A DNA stretch of 60,000 bases from Acanthaster planci (lineage: Eukaryota; Echinodermata; Asteroidea; Valvatida; Acanthasteridae). Under the pieces are notes generated by a model that saw only the letters and a program-made list of their open reading frames with translations, did not search any database and was not told the origin of the DNA. Below are positions 12,601 through 27,600 of this stretch, piece after piece (the stretch's first letter is position 1; every line of letters begins with the position of its first letter). Location: assembly GCF_001949145.1 (NCBI RefSeq), contig NW_019091425.1:470575-530574 (forward strand). Reading direction: 5' to 3'. Made by a program: the position numbers and the translations under genes.

Positions 12601-15600
12601 AAACAACACCTCTGAATAAAGCTAAGGGGGGTACTTGACAGATTCAGGGTCACCTGAGGAGGACAGCTTGGGTCAAAATCGCTACCTTCCCTCTTTCAGC
12701 CTCTAAAAAACTCAAACCTCTGAACAAACAAATTCTGGTTGAACAGTCCCTCTGAACAGAGAGGACCTGTGTCTCATGAACAGTTTACAACCCGTTGTAG
12801 CTGTGATATTTCAAGCCAGTACCTTGCAAGGTTACATGTACTTAAGTGGTTTATCTTCATTTCTTCTACATTTGATGCAGACCATTTTGTTGAAAGTGGA
12901 GGAGCCAAGGTAATGGATCAGTTCTTGTTTGTTTGTTTTCCTTTGTTTTTGGTTTTTTCCTTTCCTGCAAACTGTGAAACCCTCAAAGGAAGTGACACCC
13001 TGAGTTTTCAAGGAGATAGAATACCCTGCCAAATAAACCAAGGGAATCCATAATTCAATTAAGAGGGCTTCCTCAGAAGCCTGGGGGTGGATAGCCAGTG
13101 TAAGTAATATGACTGTGATGTTCTGCATTGGCCAAGGGGAAATCACATTTGTTGATGGGCATAACACTTTTCAAGTAGGCCAGTAAAAGTGTAGTTCAGG
13201 GGGGAAAAAAAAAGGATAAACAAAAAAAAAATAAAAAAACAAGGAAACTGTTGAAATGTATAACGTTTTGCAAAGAGGTTATATAATATGGTAAATGCAT
13301 TTCCACACAATGACAAAAATATCAGTGGTTTTCAATTTAGCAGTAATCCATCATTCTTTTGACATTAGAAATAATTTACACAAATACATGCATGTATAAA
13401 TGTACAATTAGGAGATGTTCTATTGGACAGATCCAATGAACAGATCAAATTGATGAAAGTAACAGGCCTGAACTCAGAGTGCTGGTGTCATTCACATGTA
13501 AATGGCAAAACATTTGATGGCACTGACTTGCCAAAGGAAAATAGCAATGGAACTCATCCAGTGAATGACTGAAGGCCATTCTCTAATGGATCTGGACTAA
13601 CTCTCTCAGGAATTCAGGTCTCTGGCCTTGTCCTACTCTGTTCTAGGTTTCCTTCACACAGCAGTCTCCACAACAAACAACAACATGAGTGAAAAAAAAG
13701 CCAAAAACTTTCATATGTTGCTAATGCACACCATGGGCAATGCACGTAAAATAAATCAAGCTATCTTACTGACTATAGTAATTGAATTTGGAGACTGTTA
13801 CTGCTTACAGACTATGGGCACTGTGCCATGATGTTTGGCATATTTTTAAGATGTTAATTTGGGAAAAACAATACCAAAAGTGGGTTTAAATTGAACAGGT
13901 CTTTCTACCATCTGCCCCACAATATACAGTAACTGCAACATGAGCTGCAGCACGACACAACACTGAACAATTTACTGAGTGTCAAAAACTACAGATGGAT
14001 GGCGGCAGTGCCATGCTTTATCTGATCAAGAGAGGCCATAAAAGCCTGATGACACCAACACAAATTCCCCCGGAATGCAAGAATTACCTGGACAAGTCCC
14101 CTTTACCCTTGACATTTTCATGTCTAACGACCTGCTTAAAGTCATGACATACAACAACTGTACATATATCTTTATATTGAAGAAGCTGAATACTTGGAGA
14201 ATGTTTGGCCAGCTACACAATGGGAGGATAGATGGGGGGAGGGGGAGTGGCAAGGGAGGGCTCAGACAGCAGCGCAGGTGCATCTGACTGAAATGACATT
14301 TGCTCGGAGGGCCATTCCAGCTGTGACAGGTGCACTGTTTTTAAACTGCAGGGGGTTGGAAATGAAGGCTTGGCGATGGACATCTTTTGTCACAATGCCC
14401 ACACAACAAGCGCCAGTCCACTAGTATTTCACACCAGAGTTCGATGGTGGATACAACCATACAACTGATCTTAAACTGCTTGAAATCTCCATGCGCATAA
14501 ATCTTCATAGCATGTACGTGTACATGTAGCAAAAAGTGTAACATAAACCTCTGGTAGATTTCACATTAAAATGTACATGTAACATGTCTGGGATGTTTTT
14601 GGGGAACAATCTTCTATACGCTCCTCTGCTCTCCTGAAAGTAGGAGAGGTGTCTCATCTCTTGGATTTAAGCATTTTGAAAGGGAAATACTACTTGTATG
14701 TACTCCCACTGAAAATTTCAAACTCCAATAAAATGTTCATGTCAGAGGTAACATTGGAGGAAAGTGACACATTCATGAAAAAATCACCACAGGTTTTGAG
14801 GGCCTGAAGCAGTGTACCATCTAGGGTGAACATTTGTAATTTACAAAGGGCCCAATAACCATTTCTCATGCCCTATATCAACTTTAATATATTAAAAACG
14901 CCTGAACTGTAAACTCAAGATTTTCCATTTTCCAAAGAGATTGTTTGAAAAATCATGACAACTATCCATTATTTCATTTGTTTTACTGTAGCAAATATGT
15001 GGTTGATTACCTAAACAAATATAATATCCTATTCGATCCTTGATTCTTTTAAAAAGAACAAAATTTGGGTGATATTACACAATGAAAACAAATCACTCTG
15101 ATGTTCTGTCAGACAGGACATTTAGCTTGTTAATACTTTCATCAGCAAACAGTAAAGAGCACCATCACAAGCAAGTCAGGCCAGGTCTACCTTCTACGAG
15201 GATTTTTGAGAGGTCTTTGGGGATGTAAGGATGCAACTTATAAATATTTATGAGCAAGGCAGCAGCACAGGAGAGCTTATGAACTTCATTTTGAATTAAC
15301 ACGAAAACAGCCTTGATTTTGTGATGAATCAAATACAAATTTTATGTGAGTTGGTATTCGCATATATACAAAATGCAACTTAATTTCCTTGGCATGTATG
15401 GATTTCCACTGACTTTTGTTCCTTCAGTCTTTTTTTAGAGGATTTATGTCATCACTGAATCACTAGTAAAATTAAGCTCTTCAAATCTTATCCACAAAAT
15501 CCCTATGGGGAAAAAGCCCACAACAAAACAGAACACCACTAAACCCACATAAGAAAGTTCATGATGTAATCCAAATGAGGTGAATCAGCAGGTGTACAAA

Positions 15601-18600
15601 GTAGATAACAGGGATGGAATTTCCATTATGACAGCTTTCTAATCAATCTTTGCATTCATGTACCTGTACAGTAACTGACAACAGACAAACCAATCTACAG
15701 AAGTAGAATGTGTTTTAAAGGTATTAATTGGAGAACTTGGATTTCAAAGACGGCAATAATACATCATCAAGTCCATACATGTGTAGATCCACAAGTGTAA
15801 TAACAAAGAAGCAAAACACTGAAAACTTGTTTTGACAAAGAAAGATGGCATTTCCTGATGCTTGCTGACACTTTTACACTGCAGACTGTATCTCTGATGC
15901 TGTTTACGCTTCTGACTTCCAATAATGCCAGGGAACCTTTACTTCAAGTACAGTGCTCAAGGCAAATGACAACATGGGGGAAAAAACAAGCAGTTCACAA
16001 CTGCAGCCAATGAAAAGGTCCCAAAGGAAATGAATGACACTGGCAGTACCTTCAAGAAATCCATTCTGTGTGAGAAAAGGTAAAGGGGGGGGGGAGAGAA
16101 ATAACATAACTGTCCTGGCTCTGCCAGCATGGGGCACAGCACCTGTGTGTCAGGTGAAAGTCTTCAATAGCCAATCGCCCTGGCAACCAACACCCCCTTG
16201 GACGCAAAAGGTTAGAGGATCTGCTCCAATATGTCACAGTGGCTGTTGTGATGGCTATCACACACAATTCCCCTCGGATTGTAGGGGCCCCCATGTGCTT
16301 CAGAGGGAAAATGAGATTTCAGATTTACTCTGCAAGCAAGCACTCCATTGCCTGATTCTTTTCACACTTCACCATTAGGGCAACAGGGACTCTCACACAC
16401 TACACTGGATCCTTACTCCCTCACAGGCAATCATTCCCCTTCCAAACTGCATGCCATGTTGGCAACTCAGAGCACAGCCAATCCCTGGGGGAATAGTCTC
16501 CAGTAATTTGATTTATGGGGGAAGTGACAACAATGAAATACCTGTCACAAGTTCTCCTGTTCAACTCACCAAATAAGTCTGTCCCACTGAAGTGATCTTT
16601 GGACTCCTCACAGTTGGGGAGGTGGGTAGTTTCGAAATGTTCATGTCTAAAAATCAGCACTCGATTTCAATCTGCTGGAGCCATAAGCATCATGGTTCAG
16701 GTCATGTTGGCAAGGCATCTACTAGGATCGCCTGTAACAAATTATGTTAACCGCCAACAGAGGTGTGCTGTATGGCTGTTTGTCATTCTCAGCAATCCTG
16801 AAGGCTCCATAATTCCTCAGCAACAACCCTGTTGGTTTCCCTGTAAGCGCACAACCTTCTGATCAAAGACAAGGAGGGCAGAGACACTCCTCCTCCCCAT
16901 CACTTAGTCACTTAGGAAGTCACAAAATCCCCTTCCAGAGCTGAATGGAATGACCGGAAAACTTCTCCACGTGCTCAACAAATGTAGGAGAAGTGACGCC
17001 TTTATTAAGGACAATGGGGGTACTAACTGTCTCTACAAGTAAAGATTTGCTTCGGATTTGGTTGGGCAATATAATCTTTTTTAATACCACAGATTACAAT
17101 TAACCCCTGGGGCCTTCTGACACCCTGTACACAAGCACAAAATTTTAAGTCTAGGTGCTCTGTGGTGCATTCTAAGCCTCTCTGGGGCATGGTTTAAGCA
17201 AAAATATTTTGAAATTACTGCCCCTTATGAAGTTAACTTTGTATTTTAATTTTAGCAGCTGTGGAAAAATCAAACATTGATATTTGTTATTTCATTTTTC
17301 TAAGTTGTTTTTGCACATGTTCCACTAAAACAATACAGGACTTAAACTAAATAACAGGCCTACAGGAGCACTTTTCCCGCAATTGCTGGTTTGACAGGCC
17401 GTCCACCATGACATGCTCTTTCAACCAATCCATTTAAATTTATTGGTGACGTGTTTATCTAGCTCTCTTGCTGACAAGTCTCCTTTTGAAAGAATTTTCC
17501 TGTTGAACTTGGAGAGCGACATCTTGGCTCTGACGTTGTACATGCACGTGTACAACTGTACACACACGCACAGTACGAATGTGCACACGTACACGAGACT
17601 GCACAAACTTATGTTAGTCTGATCATAAAAAAGTGAGTTTATTCTTCAAACTGGCCCAACTGCACATGTACGGTGTATTCGTCCTTGAATTCCTGCTCAC
17701 TTGCTGCCTTTGTGCAAAACAAGTCCAGTTGCTCACCAAAATCCAAGAATCAAATCCTCAATAGGCTTCCATCCCGATCAACCTTAGCACGATCATGACA
17801 TTCAGAACGATAACACATATGTACGCGTGAAACGATATCAATGTACAATGTAGATGTACAGCGCATGGACGTACACAATCACGTTGCAAATGAAGTGTAA
17901 TCATATCTATTTGCCCCCAGTTTATCGCAGCATTAATTGGGGCACGGGGACGGTTAGACCTTGCTGGTTTCTACCGCTCCTCATGCAGCTTGTATGAAAA
18001 AGCTGCGAAATGCCAGTGACACATTTCTGATGCGCGCATTACAAGGCTGATTCTGGGCTAGCTTACACAGAGTTTTATAGACAACTGTACCTGGAGTTTG
18101 AAATCGTAAATATTTTAGTCTGGATCGTACAGTCATAAACGGACTAAATAAATCGTAAAAATTACGCCTAAATTGTAAAAGTTGGCATCTCTGTGATAAC
18201 GTGATAACAATTATGCCTATGTGGGTTTGGGTATAGCTCTGGTAATTCATGTACAGAGACATGTACTTTGGACGGAGCAGAGAACATCAGTCTACAGATA
18301 ATCCAGAAGTACATGTACATCCTTGCACTGTTGACCTGCTTGATAAAAACTATAACGTTGCAGATCCACCAAGACTTTGAAACTTCCAATAAGTGTACAA
18401 CTTTTCTGTACATCTGCCCATGAACTTTTCCCGCATTTACCCACTAATTGTTCTTTCAAACACTTCTTACAACTAGTATACATGTACAAACAATTACTTT
18501 TGCCAGCTTTAGTTTTACAGTTCCTATCAGAGAAATCAGACTAAAAAGTTAAGAGCAGAGTTCACTGACATGGAACACAAGCACAACACGTTCTTTTCCC

Positions 18601-21600
18601 ATGACCACAGTAATGTGCACAGCAGTAGAGTATACACGTTAGCAGGCCTACGTGACAAAAAGCGACTGCAGCTTCTATAAAAGCCACTCTGACTTTAGGG
18701 CCCAACCCTTGCCATGTTTGACTTCATACCAGTTTATGAATGACAATGAATCAGGCCAAGCATTTGTGATTTTCAAGGCAACGCTACACAGTGGGCAAGG
18801 TACTCTTTATTGTTGGTTTCACTCTTTCTCCTCAACACCTCAGAAGTTTTGTTTATAAGAGGGAATTGGGTCCAAGCACTTTGCTGATGGAAGCAAACAG
18901 TCATTGACATACACCATGTTTTTAAAATTTTAATTGCTCTTTCAAGTAGTGTGGCACTTTTGGATGGTCTTTTGTGCAGCAGTCTCCTTTCAAGTCACAA
19001 TGAAATTCAGTGAAAAAAGAAACCAGCTGGAAGACGTGATGACTGCAAATACACATTAGGCTATACATGTACAAATGGCCATAAAATATTTGCTTGTAAA
19101 TTCCTTGTTTTGTTTAGATTATGATTTGTTTATATTTCATTTGCCTCTAGGGCAGTTAAATCATAGCTTCTTTTCTCCCGTTTGATTTTCTCTTAAGGAG
19201 AACCTCAATGCCAAATGTTACATGTACATGTATGCCACTGGGTGGGACTACATACCAGAGGCTGAAGTCTCTATTTTCATGCTCACTGGTAAGTGCAGGG
19301 CCATAAATAAAAGTGACTTCTTCATCTGACATGCATAAAGGTACCGGTAGGTATGACGAACCAACAATCCATTCTAGTTTTTTTGGTACAGTTGGGATAT
19401 TGGTGAAGGAAAATGACAAGATAGGCTTAGTCAGTGCCTATGGGCTGAACTTGACATTCTCTTCAACTATATTACATATAAGGTTGTGAATGTTTACAAG
19501 AGCCTTCCAATAACACTGAGAAAACAATGTTTATAACTATTAGTCAATGAAGGATGAAACACCCAATATAAAATAAAGCATACCAGTACCCTGTATATCA
19601 AAACACCATTCAGAATATTAGCTAATTATTACCCAGTGGAGTGCCTATAACTGACTTGTGTATACACATGGTAACAAAGCATAGCATTATCAGTCACTGT
19701 GCAACTACATGTAAGCCCCAAATTGAGTGTGAAAGGATGAGAGAGGTTAAGAGGTTTTACAAACTAAGAGTCAGAAAATATTATGCAGCACATCCAAGCC
19801 TCTACTCCAAAGAGCTAACCAAGATTAAACCCGACCCAAGAAACAAACAGCATCATGTACATATAGTTAATGTATCTATTGTGGGTTGGCAATACATCTG
19901 CAGGTTTCAGGCTGCAAGATTCAAGCTGCTTCACTCCACACAGGATCACTTCACAGACAATCTTTATGTGCAACACTCTTCTTTCCTTCTCTCTGCCACC
20001 CTTCATGACCGATGTTCCCCCGCCAGATGGGAACAGATATCATTGGCGTCAAAGTTTCTATGCATCTTACCTATGAGAAATTTCTAACATGTCCCCCCCA
20101 ATGATCAAATTTCCATGTTGCTGGAGTATCTGTGGCAATCAGGGGCCTCCAAAAAGTGCTGTGGCCCGACCACATGAATATTTCCTCCATTATCATCCAA
20201 ATGTCTCCCCGCCAGACATCAGGTATATGTAATGCACAGGTCCCAGCTGCACAGGATGGATAAGAAAAAAAAAATCTAGAGAGAAAAAAAGCAACTACCA
20301 GCATGCCAATGACAACAGCCTCCCTAATGAGCCAGATGAATCACAAGCCAAGTAAGCCGACCCCCCCCACATCACCACTAGACTACTTGGCTTTGCGCTG
20401 GAGGCGACTTGTTTACCACCATCCGTGGTTCCTCTCAGTCCATTATGTAGGCATCAACTGCGAAATTATGCTGTAATCCAAGATCGGGACCTCGGTGGAG
20501 AAAAAGTTATCTTGTCTCCTTGATGAGGCTGATTCTCTGCCAAACGCCCACACAAAATGTCAGAGGCAGGCGGTATATTGTAGCGAGAAAGTCATGCACG
20601 GCACACTCCACACACCCATTTAACATTGGGAAGTCAAATGTAGCTGGAAAAAACACAATTGTAATGGATGCATTTTTGGTCTCTGAATATCAGCTTTTTA
20701 TAATGTGATGACTGCCCTCCCCCGGCATATACATGTACTAGGGACAAAGGAAGCGGCAAGGAGTGACCTATCCAAAATGCTGCATATAAAGCAAGAGGAA
20801 GTAGCCATCCAAGCAAAATATGCAAAGTGAGACTGTTGTTGATCACTATTTCAAAAAGGCCATTCTTTAGTCAGGGTTTATTGTAGCTTGGTTGACACAA
20901 TTTCTCCCCCCCCCAACTGAAAATAACCACAATCAAACATAGGATCTGACTGCCAACACTGATTTTCAGAAAGGAACGGTACAGTATGTCTGTATCACTC
21001 TCCAATATGTGTAAGGATGCACACTTACAATGTACATATCTGTAAATAACTGACAGAAATCTACATTCCGAGGAAGGGCTTTTTCATTATTTCTTAAAGG
21101 ACAAATCAGGGCACAGCTTTCTTGTTTACAATGGCCTGGCATCCTCAACTGGGCCATCCAGTTAATGGCTTATGGAAAAAACAAAATACACTGCACTGTT
21201 TTTTGGTCAGTGAGTAAGAATGTTGATGAGCCCACAAAGCTGTCTATTCAGTGACGTCAATCTTCTCCAAATATTGGGTTTCTGGAAACTTAACAATAGT
21301 GCGCAATTGGCACTGACACACAGACATCAACACACACAGATGCTCAACACACAACCCTACCACAACAAAAGACGGCATTGGTTTTTGCAGTCCACCTGTA
21401 CTCTGCACAATTTTAAGCAGCATACAGCAGAATATTAATACAGTTTCCACAGCTGTAGATGGCATCACAGCTCACACTCTGAAAATGCTCAGCAATATTG
21501 TTTCAGGCAATGCTGTTGTAAAGGTGAAGTACTAAGTCAGGACTCAATACCTATCATGTAGGGACCCAAGAATCAGCCAACCTATATTAAGACTTGTTAA

Positions 21601-24600
21601 ATAAGTGATGCCTCTTTGTCTAGTGCTAACTGGAGTGCACAAAGGAGACCTGGAGAGCAGTTTACAAACCCAATAAACTGCTTGACCTCAAAAAAAAGAG
21701 AGCAAATACCTGTGACTGACAAATCTGACCTAAGGGGGAGGAAAAGCAATTAGTGAGTCCCAGTGACCATTAGTGCCTTCAAAACTTTTATAGGATCACA
21801 TCAGAGAGTTCACCTCCTGAAAACATGTAAGGGGATTCAAGGGGAACGCCATGTAGCTACACGTAACAATGGCAATTAAACAAGGTTCAGCAATGAAACT
21901 TGATCAACTCACTGCCACTGCACTTGCACTTCAGTTTGTCCCTCTTAAATACCCTTTTAAAGAATTCAAAATTTCTGCCTCAGCCATGCCTACCAGTAGT
22001 CCAGTACCACCATTAAAAGAGGTACATGTATCTTTAGAAGGTACACTGTCAACAACCACGCATTATTTCCCTTCCTCATGTTTCTTCTCAATTCGTGATG
22101 TGAAACTACCTGTAACTGGCAAAGGGTTCAGCAACTAAATGACTTTGGGAAATCATCAACGAGGGACAAGTACAAGGCTGGGGTTTGTCTACAGTAAGCA
22201 TGCACACCAATGAGAAATCCAGCTCTGGGGGAGCCACATTACCCTGCTAGCCCCTTTAATGAACCCTACACCAAGAGCTGAGCACAGCTAGGTTGGATTA
22301 TAGATCCCATGGGGGGTGCCTTTCAGAGAAGTGTCCTGGAAGTTGTCTCATGTTACAACTACAAGGTCAAGTAAGCACCACACACACAGTGAAAGGGATC
22401 CTCCAGAGGCCTTTAAAGGGGCATGGTCACTAGAAGAGGTCAGCTGGGATCACCAATGTCTTGCTTTCACACACACAACCAAATGCTGGAGAGTGTGATA
22501 GCGAACTCAAACAATTGTTAGTAACCACAGAAAGAGGAAACGACTGAAGGTGAAGAAACAGGAGTTTAACTAGTGGTTTCTAAATGGTTACTCTGCCGGG
22601 AAATGGAAACATTCGAGTACAATGAGCAATTAGTGTTTTTTTCCTTGGACCTTTTTTCATGAATCTAGAAACCTGAGAGAATGCTACAAGACAAAAGTCT
22701 ACCTAGGTAAGTTTAAATGATTGATGAAAAACAATTCCAAGTTCCCTCTGATTTTTTTTTTGGGGGGGTGGGCTTTTGGGGGGTCATTCATGTTTTGTTT
22801 CAACGCTTTTTAATTTTTTGAAAAGAGATTCCTAATACTAGATAAAGTAACACCAGTCTGTGTACCTTATTTGTATCATTATCAGGTATCGTTTTATTTT
22901 CAATAAAAAAAATTGTCCTGTGGGTGTAATTCAGGTTTAAAGGGGTAGTCATTACCATCAATGGCAAAGGGGGACTCATTTACTGACAGAACCTTTGTCT
23001 AGTTCACAGCAGGAATTATGGGCCACAGCATAACCTCAATTCTGCAGTTCTTAGCAGCTTACTGCTGACACAAATGAACAGAAGGGTGCATGTTCTTTAA
23101 CGTGTACAGAAAGTATGACGCCATAAGACAATGTGTGGCAACCGATGGCCTTGTTAAAACCCTCAGGCTGAGCACTGTTGTAAAATTTTAGATGCTACAT
23201 GCACCAACCAGAGCCGGCAACGATCATCATGACAACACACGTGTATTTTCACCTCCGCTCACGCCTCTCATTAAATGTGCAGAATGACCCAGTTTAAGGG
23301 CATTACTGTTGCTTTGCATTACTACCGAGCATCAGTCGGGATTTAAAGATGGTTCATATATTACATTGCATGCATACATTGCAGACAACATTAAACTCAC
23401 TTACCAGATCCCTTCACAAAGCCATTGCATTCAAGGCCCTCTGTGATACATCCCAATATGCTGAAATTTACCGGTAGTACATCCATGTATATCCGAGCAG
23501 AAGATCTCAGGCTAAAAACCCCTTTACAATGCTGATGCCTTCACAGAAAAAACATACTAATGAGGGTTGGATAATCCTCGTGTTACATAACTCCTGGACA
23601 GGATTTCATCCACAGAAAAGTGTGCTACAGTTGATCAAAGATTTGAAAAGATTCCACATTTACGAGCTGATGACCTTGTCGCCTGCCATGACTGAGGATG
23701 TTTGTGTCATCTGCTCAGGGCTCAGGTAGAGTCTGCCTAGTAGTAGTTTTCACTCCTCAAAGCCTTGAGTTCTCTGCTGGGTTTATGCTCTCCAAAAAAT
23801 AGAAGTCAGTGAATTGCAAAAGGGCAAGCTGTTGTCTCCATAAACACAACCCGTGAGCACCACAAGTACAGGAAAGACTGAATGATCCTGACAAAGCACT
23901 GATGTGGCCAGTGCGGTGGGGTCCAAGAGCTTTTTACACTGAAACCAGAGAGTGCGGTTTGCCTTGCAGGAAGAAGGTCATCACCTCACTAGCCCGATGG
24001 GGCCCACAACAGGAGGACACTACAACGGCTGTAGCAGGAAACAGCATGCTAAGCACATGGGGTTAGAGGAAGCTGTGAACTCAATAAAGACTGGAGGCCA
24101 ACCTTTCTCTAACTACATGCTGCTGCGTGGTGGTGAGTGGAGCATGTGTACGTGTGTGAACGAGCTCCCTATGAGCAGGCAACCGTGGTTAGATTGCTGT
24201 CTGCATACACATGCACAAGCACACACACTACCCCTGTGCATGAGCTGACTGAGCCAGTACTGCCAGCCAATGCTATATTCCCAGTCAGGTGACCTCGACC
24301 AACCACAGACTTAGACACTCAATCAATAGGCCATTCAGTGGCCAGCCAATGAGTCATTCTGTTACATTGTGCAGTGCAGGTGTACACATATTCAGGGATG
24401 GTCTCCTATTGTTCCACAGAAAACACACATCAACCCGACAGTAGATAAAAAGATGATTGTGTGACCTGGATGTTTTTTGGGCTTTTGTTACGTTTATTTT
24501 TTTCTTTTTCAAGGTTAATTCTGTGGTGATGAGGCAGACAAAAATAGATTGTTCTTTTTGTCACACATCACATCACGTTTCTGAATCATGCATAACCTAT

Positions 24601-27600
24601 CCACTAATTCCATTCTCATTCAAAAAGCATGACATCACGGACACCTGCTTGATTCAAGCTTTTTTTTTTTTTTTTTAAAAAGCACATTGTCTTTCACTCA
24701 CCACAGACAAGGAAATATAAAAGAAACTGGGGCAGACCCACATGCAGGGTCTCTGCTGTTTGGGTCAAAAATCAAACAAAGCCATTTCCTTGCTTCCTAA
24801 TACCCAACATCTCAACCCGTAAGAAAGGAAATTCGGGTCTGAACTACAAGAGACTAAAGATAAACAAAGCAGAACCTGAAATGAGCAGACAAACTACCAG
24901 GTAGTCTGCTTATCATTGTTGGGAATTACAGCCCATTAATCATACTATTTTGTTTTGTTTTTTTAAGCAGTTTGATCAATCTCTGTGGCAGATTGCTAAA
25001 CTAAATGAGTAATTAATGGAACACTAACCAGAACTATAATTACACAGCCAAATTCTGTTGATTCCAGCTGGTGATGTACATGAACATGTGCATGGGACAA
25101 CCTGCTGGGCAACCCACAGTGACCTCTCACCTGGGCCAAGCCCATTTCCATTATGCCTTCCTGTGCCAAGAGGTAGATGACCTCATGATATTGGTAGGAT
25201 GGTACATGTACCCACCAACTGTGTTACAACCTATCCCTTCCGCTCACAAGTCCTGTGCGCATTGTGGGGAACAAACCTTTCTGTTTCGATTAGAACTTCC
25301 TGGAACCATCACTGACGATCTTCCTTCACATGAGGAGCGTCACCCTTATCAAAAATAGCCATATGCATGGGGGAGGGCCATTATTCTTGTTGCAGCCTGG
25401 CCTCCAGTCCATGACTGGCTGACTGTACTCAAATTAAACATTTTACTTTCATCTCACCCCTTCTCTTCACATACTGCAGAGTCCATAAAGAAGCAATGGA
25501 TTAAGGGCTTTGTTCTTATTGCCCTACATGTGCAGTTACACTCAATTTGTACTTTAAAGGCTGCTGTCTGCACAAGTGCTTCTTACTACATGATAATGGT
25601 TATGGCCACATGAGGTCGTCTGTAATTGTCAAAAACAGGCAGTATCAAATTCCATGTTTTTCGTGCCGCCTGAGTAACGCTGTGTTTTATAACTCACAAG
25701 CACAACCCTTCAGGTTCATTTGCAAGCACTTGAATTTTGATTTTTACATAGCGCAAATGCCTCTGGAGAGTGTGGTACTGGTAGTTTTTTTGATCAACAT
25801 TCTCCACGTGTGTGAAAATGCTGTTCTCCTTCAAGTTCATGCCTGGGAAAAAAAAAAATAGAGACATGATGCTTTTAAGCACTATTTTGTGGAGTGTTGC
25901 ATCTCCCGGCCATGCAGTCGCCTGTGCGTATTATTCACCACTGACCTAGTTTCATAAACGGCGCAGATATGACGCCACTGGCCATGCCTCCCCCTCCCCC
26001 CAGCCAATCACCAATGACATTTAAAACGCTTGTCAAAATGAATGCACCCCCCTTTTCAGGAGGGCCTGCTGTCGTTGAAGAAAGATGAGGTGGTTAGATG
26101 TGGAAGAAATAAGTAAACAGGGGGGGGAGGACAGATGTACATGTAATAACAGGGAGTGGGTCATCATCGATCTTGTCTGAGAGAACTCCCTGTGTCAACA
26201 GGTCAATATCTACCAGTAACATCTTCCTTGTTTTGCTACTCCGTACAAATTGTATGTTTGGATACAAACAGCACCCACACAACATAACAAAACTGAACTC
26301 ACTGCCAAAAACAACAAATTCCCATTAGCCGGAAATTTCCAGGTTCAAGTTGCGGTCAGTATTAATATTCATGAGGAAGACACTGATTTTCCAGAGAGAG
26401 CTTCCAGTGAGAGATTATCCCTTTCACTTCTGTTGTACATTCCCCTGTAATCCACAAGTCTGTAGTTCACTCACACAATACATAAATTGCAGAGGGCTTA
26501 ACCACAAAATATACACACCCTACAAGTACCTTTCTGGAATCAACTGGATCCACTGTTTGCCTGTGCACCTAAGTATGGCCTGACCATGCTTACATGTAGG
26601 CCTATGTACATGTAAATATACATGTACAGTACAGGGTACATTTTCAGGTGCGTCACCGCATGGCTACTAGCTCTCTACCAACAACCCCAACCTGTGACCT
26701 AAAATGCTCAAGCCCGCAGAATCGGGAAAAAAGGTCACTGCATTTTGAAACCTCTATTATTAATGAGGCAAAACAAGGCCTGCCAGGGAGCTATCATAAG
26801 TGGATATTTTCTACCTGCGATTGTCATCCATACATGTGTAACTGTATCATTGAATTGTAACAGGGTGAAACTTCAAGGATGACATTTTTAAATTACAACT
26901 AATTATTCCAATGGTTCCCTTTTGGTTTTTTCAGGTTTTTATGGTTGTTTTTGCTCTTACATGGGGGGAATTATTGTGAGGATGTCAGGGGCAAGTAAAA
27001 ATATCAAACTTGATTTGTTTCTTCATAAACTCGCGTATCTTGGCTCCTCAGATTTTTGAAGACCAAACTCAATGTGTGATGAATATACAGGTGATATTAT
27101 AATTGCAAATCTTTTCTGACGGCTTCTGGATATGATTTGATTATAATGCCAATACTGCTACACAGACTGACCATCTTGTCTTGCAGGGCAAGGGAATGCT
27201 GGACAGTGAGGCTCCCTCTCCTGGCCATTGACCTTTGCTCCTGTCATGCAGGAGCAAAGCTTTGTCTTTGTCCACAAACCCTTGGGGGGGGGACAACTGA
27301 GGAGACAACATTGATGGCATGTGTGACTTCCTTGACCAAGTCAGATCCCATAAACAATGTCCACAAAACCTGGGGGTTAGGGGGAGGAGACAAAACTGAT
27401 GGCACCTGTGACTTCATCGACCAAGATCGATCCCATTAATAATGTCTGACTGCCTGATACAAGGTATCTCTTGGAACTACATGTATGGTCAAAAGGTGAT
27501 ATGCTATGCTTAATTGCAACCAGTGTATGTGAACAGTATTCATAAAGCCACTCTGACAGCATGCACAGTAAATGAAATTCATGTGCCACACATGTAGACC

